Program-made: the position numbers and the translations under genes
Part shown: positions 59,101 through 64,000 of the stretch, one piece after another
Position numbering within the stretch: position 1 is the first letter of the stretch
Layout of the letters: every line of letters starts with the position of its first letter
Assembly: GCF_000003815.2 (NCBI RefSeq)
Contig: NC_049979.1
Span: forward strand, 6,878,833 to 6,942,832
From: Branchiostoma floridae
Taxonomy: Eukaryota; Chordata; Leptocardii; Amphioxiformes; Branchiostomatidae
Length of the DNA stretch: 64,000 nt
Reading direction: 5' to 3'
The notes under the pieces: model-generated
The model's input: the letters and a program-made list of their open reading frames with translations, nothing else
The model's database searches: none
Told to the model about the DNA's origin: nothing

Positions 59101-62100
59101 GGCCAACGAACTCCGATCAGTAATGCTGGACAGAAACGAGTGGAGACACTGGTGTCACCTCCCAAAAGAGGATGATCTGAACTGAACGGAACAGATTACC
59201 ATCACAGATATGAACATATTGTACCGATCAAAAAGACATCATCCCCTTCCTCCCTCTACATATATTAGCATCTATTGCCGAAACAGTCTTTGAAAATTAT
59301 TAATCTGTATGTCTGTGAAATGAACTTTTGTTTCTATTTTTCTTGTCAGCCTTTGCAGCAATGAGAGCACACAGAGTAACAAGGCCTTCCAGCTGGAGTC
59401 AGTCACTCTCACACCGCCTTCACTACAGAACAGGGTCCTCATCAGGGGTAAGTCTGTCCTTCTCACACCACCTTCCCTACAGAACAGGGTTCTCATCAGG
59501 GGTAAGTCTGTCACACTCACACCACCCTCACTACAGAACAGGGTCCTCATCAGGGGTAAGTCTGTCACACTCACACCACCTTCACTACAGAACAGGGTCC
59601 TCATCAGGGGTAAGTCTATCACACTCACACCGCCTTCCCTACAGAACAGGGTTCTCATCAGGGGTAAGTCTGTCACACTCACACCACCTTCACTACAGAA
59701 CAGGGTCCTCTTCAGGGGTAAGTCTGCCCCACTCACACCACCTTCCCTACAGAACAGGGTTCTCATCAGGGGTAAGTCTGTCACACTCACACCACCTTCA
59801 CTACAGAACAGGGTTCTCATCAGGGGTAAGTCTGTCACACTCACACCACCTTCACTACAGAACAGGGTCCTCATCAGGGGTAAGTCTGCCCCACTCACAC
59901 CACCTTCCCTACAGAACAGGGTTCTCATCAGGGGTAAGTCTGTCACACTCACACCACCTTCACTACAGAACAGGGTTCTCATCAGGGGTAAGTCTGTCAC
60001 ACTCACACCACCCTCACTACAGAACAGGGTTCTCATCAGGGGTAAGTCTGTCACACTCACACCACCTTCCCTACAGAACAGGGTCCTCATCAGGGGTAAG
60101 TCTGCCCCACTCACACCACCTTCCCTACAGAACAGGGTTCTCATCAGGGGTAAGTCTGTCACACTCACACCACCTTCACTACAGAACAGGGTTCTCATCA
60201 GGGGTAAGTCTGTCACACTCACACCACCCTCACTACAGAACAGGGTTCTCATCAGGGGTAAGTCTGTCACACTCACACCACCTTCCCTACAGAACAGGGT
60301 CCTCATCAGGGGTAAGTCTGTCCCACTCACACCACCTTCACTACAGAACAGGGTCCTCATCAGGGGTAAGTCTGAACAACATTGTCATTTGTGGTCAGCA
60401 TGTACAGGGCATTCATCTGGTGTCTGGAGAAACTCTGAATAACAGTTTTTCATATTCAAGAGTAAGTGTTCAGAATAGTGCATTTAGTATTCTCAATTAT
60501 TTACAAGTTGCAGTGATGTAAATGTACAAGGGTGCAAAGGATGGCTCACATGTTTTTGTATCTTCAGATCTTAACCTTGAGATTGAGGCTGGAAGAAATT
60601 TACTTATAGTGGGAAATACAGGTGAGAACAACTCTATTCAACCTATTGTTCAGATTACTGAGTCAATGATAAATGCCAGTACTATACTGAATTATATATC
60701 TTAAATTTCTGCTGTATTTGTTGGACTCCAGAAGGTGGTACGATTGAAAATCGTCAGCGGTTCACCTGAACATTTATCATAGTCAATGGGGCTTGGTAAG
60801 CGGTGAACATTGACTGATACCTAAAATTGCACACTGGCATATAACAGACAACAATGCCATTTAGAGCTCACAGACTTGTCAGCCAATCAATTTTCATTAT
60901 GTGTGACAGGGGCTTAAGGATGTGAAGTCATATGTAATTGATTTGGCCAGGTAATGACTTGACTATTTACATGTATCTAACACACCTGAGTATATGTACA
61001 ATATTTGATATTTGAATATTTTTAATGTTTCCTAAAACAGGCTCTGGCAAAAGTTCCTTACTGAGGGTTTTGAGAGGACTGTGGCCAACCTTAGGAGGTA
61101 TGTAAATTTTGTTGTAGTCTCATGGGTTGCAAATGAAAGGTCCTGTTGAGATTCCATTCAGTTTTCTTGACACCGAACTGTAATGACTCTAACACCAATA
61201 AATACTTACTTTGTGCAACCTCCTTGCTTTGTGCATAGTAGTTATGGTCAAAGTGTTACTGTACTGGTAAGACAGACAAAGACAAGGTGTTCTGATGTTA
61301 CCTGATCTTGGGATTGGACTTCATCTTAAGCATCTACATCAACATGGTTTGTATTGTCCACAAGAGGAAATGATGTTAGTAATTGTTTTTAGTGCTGTTT
61401 CCATCATATTTTCTCTTTGTTGACTCTTTTCCTTGTTCCAACAGGCAGTGTAGAAAGGATCAGCCCACTGGGTCCACAGGGGGTGATGTTTATACCACAA
61501 AAACCCTACCTGACTGACGGGTCACTCAGGGAACAGGTAAATACAACTCCTGCTTGTTGTCAATATTCCACTTTTCAGCCAGTAGTTGTTTTGAATATAC
61601 TAGTAAATGAAGCACTTGATGTTCACAGCTGTCTTCTTAACTTTGCAGATCATATATCCACTTAAAGATAAATACCCAGGTCAAGGTGAGTCTCTCTTTA
61701 GCTAAATCACTCCCAGTACAACCTAAACTGGCTTGTGTGTTTTGTATGTCGTAGTGATTACAAAAGAACCACAGAAAGGATAAGTCCTTTACTGTTGACT
61801 GTAAGGGAGAAAATCTAGGCTATATATGCTGTACATGTGTCTGGCCACTTTTTCTACAGATGTTACAGATACACGCACATGAAACTTATGATGCAAGAAG
61901 ATAGTACTAGTATGTCATTGTGACAGATAACAGATTGAATGGCATCTTATAACCCCACCTACCAGCAAAATGTATTACTGGTGGAAGGGAAAGATGAACA
62001 GGAGAGTACTACAATACTGTTGTATTTGCCTTTCAGTTTCCCCTGATGATGGGATAATCATGCAATATTTGGAAAGGCTAGAACTGGTAAGATTGCAAAC

Positions 62101-63859
62101 CTTTGTCTTCTTTTTTTGTCTGTTCTTGATTTGTTTAAGATATAACATTGAACTGCCCTGTATCTTGTGGCACCTTACATACCATAAACATGTCTTAATT
62201 AAGATGTGTATTCCTGACAATGTTAGTTAGCTGCTTGTACCACTTGTCTAGTAAACCTAATGGGTAAACATGAACACAGAAATATTGGTGATATGTGTTA
62301 TCTGACTTTGTCCCATCCAGATGTCAGTTTTTGAGCGGGCCAAAGGACTGGATGGTGGCACGGAGTGGATAAACTGGTGAGACAATTGTACTTTATACGC
62401 TGCCATCACATCTCTGTGCCATACAAGGTTTTCTAGTTCTGCTCTACTTTGGCCGACAGGCTGAATAAAAGTTCAAAACTTGAACTATGTGGCTCCAGAT
62501 GTATTTCTGAGGGACGGCTGCAGTGTGCAAGATGTCAGTAGTTTGAGGAATGAATCTACTCTACTATATAAGGTTTTTAGTTCTGCTCATTTGATGTTCT
62601 CCTTCTCCCTGTTACTTAACCCCATAACCAGTAGAGAACTGGTAACCAAATGCCTGCTTCAGTTTGCTTAAGGTTAAAAAGGCCTTGCTTAACCAGGTTA
62701 TGCTGATGTATGTAGATTTAGGTGTTAGAATGGCCTTAGCCTAACTAGATCTGAGATTTTATGATAAATGATTCAGATCCTCACATCACATGTTGCTGTG
62801 AAAGCATTTACATGTACTTTTTCAGTGTCTTTATTTAGGTAGGAGAGAAAGGAACCTTTTGCAGGTCTGCTGTATGAACAATTCAGTAGAGCAGTTTGAT
62901 TACAGAACACATCTTTGTGGGGTTATGGTTAAGTTAGAGATCACCACGAAAACTGCAAAAATAAACTTAAAAGATTTACAGTCATTCTTTTTACTAGGGT
63001 GATTGGAAAGGTTAATAGCTCCTATAAAAAGTATAAACCCCAGAGTGTGTGTACAAAATGGTCTACGGTATGGGTGTTTGCTTGACAGTTAGTTAACCTG
63101 ATTTATAATCAATGGTTTCTTCCGTTCCAGGTACGATGTGCTATCCCCAGGGGAGATGCAGAGGCTATCCTTTGCCAGACTCTTCTTCCACCAGCCTCAG
63201 TTTGCAGGTATCAGCTTGCTGTTCTGCATTCTTATAGATGTGAAATGTATTATAATTTATAGGCACTTATTATAAATGTCATGAATCCCAAAGATAAGCA
63301 TTTCAAACCAATACATGTGTTTGTTATCATGGAAGCTCATCAATCATACTACAATGCTTAACTTTCTTCCAACACAAAGGTATACACAGATCAAATTTTC
63401 AACGACCACTGTCGCCTTCTTCAGGATCAATACTGATGAGCAATCACTTCAGAATGTAAACTCGCGAGAGTAACGGACACGTGATCTTGCAGATAGAGCA
63501 ATTGGTCGAAAGTGCCAGGAAGCCCACTGTCTCTGATCAGTGATGGCTGGCTACTGGAGTGTCATGGAGAGAACATGTGTTTTTGTGAAGTTAATGACTT
63601 AAACTTACCTTAGTGTTGAATGTCTGTGGTACATGAAATCATAGCAGCATACATTTAAAATATTGTTTATACAGAGGACATGACAATAAGGTTATGATTT
63701 GAGACTGTTTTCTGGCATGAACATTCACTTCTCTCACCAACAGTACTAGATGAGGCCACCAGTGCTGTCAGTATGGAGACAGAGGAACTTCTGTACAACA
63801 TGTGTAAGGACATGGGGATGACTGTTATCAGTGTAGGGCACAGGAGTAGCCTCAGAAAG
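53135..63859 (+). CDS. ABCD4: ABCD4, lysosomal cobalamin ABC half-transporter, 21 exons (3' end beyond window)
   Basis: Exons: 53135-53235, 53638-53709, 54253-54374, 54849-54982, 55426-55565, 55948-56064, 56523-56648, 56861-56911, 57112-57206, 57683-57804, 58069-58160, 58517-58624, 59350-59447, 60568-60621, 61041-61097, 61445-61536, 61649-61685, 62037-62086, 62321-62376, 63131-63207, 63744-63859. The phases close and give 639 aa so far. ABCD4 works with LMBRD1 to export vitamin B12 from lysosomes. An acidic N-terminal extension precedes the TMD ([75 protein letters not shown]). The NBD has Walker A GNTGSGKSS, Q-loop [14 protein letters not shown], degenerate signature [15 protein letters not shown], Walker [10 protein letters not shown] and the switch His in VGHR. 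The assembly gap lies in intron 1. The exon 13 donor is the first of 18 identical donors in a tandem array, so the true exon 13 end is uncertain. Confidence 0.95.
53398..53497. other. Assembly gap (100 N)
   Basis: Exactly 100 N follow a G-rich run (53381-53397), so the size is probably a placeholder. It lies inside ABCD4 intron 1. The flanking exons join in phase, so a missing exon is not required. Confidence 0.98.
55020..55425. repeat. 101-bp tandem repeat running into the ABCD4 exon 5 acceptor
   Basis: The marker 'tttcttg' recurs at 55026, 55127, 55228 and 55329 (exactly 101 bp apart). The last, partial unit ends in 'ccaatgtttctttccag', the splice acceptor itself. In the other units the same place reads 'ccaatgtttcttttcaatg', which keeps the pyrimidine tract but has no AG. 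The array fills nearly all of intron 4. Confidence 0.9.
57300..57485. repeat. Dispersed repeat shared with KAT5 intron 12
   Basis: Contains 'taaagatagtgga', 'aaaatcatatacagttgctt' and 'gagtaactgctttttggc', related to 27598-27715. An internal duplication is also visible ('ggtcatacta' twice). The family is unknown. Confidence 0.5.
58717..58882. repeat. Near-perfect ~74-bp inverted repeat with 15-base loop
   Basis: The left arm 58717-58790 ('gttgcaattttaaactt' ... 'caatcagtcctctga') and right arm 58806-58882 ('tcagaggactgatcg' ... 'aagtttaaaattgcaac') match with only a handful of mismatches. The repeat lies in ABCD4 intron 12 and abuts the LINE fragment that starts right after it. Confidence 0.9.
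58883..59185 (+). pseudogene. Non-LTR retrotransposon polymerase C-terminal fragment
   Basis: A plus-strand open frame ending at TGA 59185 encodes [20 protein letters not shown], then [10 protein letters not shown], then [20 protein letters not shown] and a LDRNEWRHW ending. The 'N.ELYG.LP.V...RRL.LAGH..R' and 'WEP....RGRP' blocks are characteristic of the region after the reverse-transcriptase domain of LINEs. The rest of the polymerase is absent. It is an intronic 5'-truncated insertion, and the clade is not assigned. Confidence 0.75.
59448..60371 (+). repeat. Exact 54-bp x 17 tandem array duplicating ABCD4 exon 13 end plus 5' splice site
   Basis: GTAAGT donors occur at 59448 + 54n for n = 0 to 17 (last at 60366) without a single indel. 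Each unit is GTAAGTCTG, then a copy of the exon 13 tail (TCACACTCACACCACC ... CTACAGAACAGGGTCCTC), then ATCAGGG. The tail of exon 13 itself (59402-59447) is the same sequence, so the array grew from the exon-intron junction. The unit is a multiple of three and stop-free in the exon 13 frame, adding [18 protein letters not shown] per unit until a stop at 60440. The units starting at 59880-60095 are repeated base for base at 60096-60311. Confidence 0.97.
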
Positions 63860-63932
63860 GTGAGGTAGCCTGCATTGACTGTTTGGATTGTGTTGTTGTC
63901 ATTTACTTTTGAGTGGTTCCAACCAGAGCAAT

Positions 63933-64000
63933 GGCCAAGTGGGTATAGTGCTTGCCTTGCATTTGGTAGGTTGTGAGTTCGAACCCCGGCCAAGTCATAC
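63933..64000 (+). mobile_element. tRNA-derived SINE head, cut by the window end
   Basis: An A-box-like segment (TGGCCAAGTGGGTATAGTG) and a B-box (GTGAGTTCGAACCCC) lie at tRNA spacing. The anticodon arm is not well formed, so I read this as the head of a SINE that continues past the window. Confidence 0.6.

Noticed and set aside
59272-60360. 362-codon minus-strand ORF made of 18-residue repeats ([18 protein letters not shown])
   Set aside because: It is the antisense of the 54-bp array. Any stop-free unit of length divisible by three gives long ORFs in several frames; no domain and no splice context.
59448-60371. CRISPR-like regular array
   Set aside because: Units are contiguous copies without unique spacers in an animal gene; it is a minisatellite.
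59328-60521. 397-codon plus-strand ORF across the same array
   Set aside because: It is in a different frame from ABCD4 exon 13; another by-product of the 54-bp period.
63360-63530. Phrase 'cgaccactgtcgccttcttcaggat' that looks like a retroelement tail
   Set aside because: I could not define ends or a coding frame, so it was left unannotated inside ABCD4 intron 20.

Overview
This is a 64 kb piece of an intron-rich animal nuclear genome with about 60% A+T. The introns are canonical GT-AG, with one GC-AG exception. The proteins are close in length and motif order to vertebrate orthologues. The intergenic and intronic DNA is full of short inverted-repeat transposons, tRNA-derived SINEs, LINE tails and minisatellites. 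The best guess is an invertebrate deuterostome, most like a lancelet (Branchiostoma). That assignment is an inference from style and not a database result. One 100-base assembly gap (53398-53497) is present.

Layout, left to right: (1) 3' exons of a sigma-class glutathione S-transferase (+, 519-1780; its start lies outside the window). (2) A gag-bearing retroelement with split direct repeats (1847-4690, gag on -). (3) A complete 18-exon M28 peptidase of the NAALAD/glutamate carboxypeptidase II family, most like NAALADL1 (+, 6027-15845). (4) POLR3F, RNA polymerase III subunit RPC6, 9 exons (-, 16504-20873). (5) KAT5/Tip60 acetyltransferase, 14 exons (+, 21082-28580). It is divergent from POLR3F, with only 208 bp between the start codons and a perfect inverted pair of CCAAT boxes in that gap. 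(6) SPAST/spastin, 16 exons (+, 29763-46050). (7) PNO1, a ribosome-assembly KH protein, 7 exons (-, 49624-52740), convergent with SPAST. (8) ABCD4, the lysosomal cobalamin ABC transporter (+, from 53135; 21 exons seen, last exon(s) beyond the window), divergent from PNO1 with 394 bp between start codons.

The genes are unrelated housekeeping functions (Pol III transcription, chromatin acetylation, microtubule severing, 40S assembly, B12 export, peptidase, detoxification) and not a pathway cluster. All exon chains were joined by hand. Splice phases close at every junction, giving 741, 317, 508, 624 and 254 residues for the five complete genes, within about 2% of the human lengths as I recall them.

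The most unusual structures are these. ABCD4 carries an exact 54-bp x 17 tandem array that copies the end of exon 13 together with its 5' splice site, so it offers 18 in-frame donors. The spastin gene has a strong-context overlapping upstream ORF plus an internal Met85 start, paralleling the human M1/M87 design. Spastin also has a GC-AG intron directly after a Trp codon that replaces the usual pore-loop Tyr. The NAALADL1-like enzyme has Ser at all three positions of the human GCPII arginine patch.
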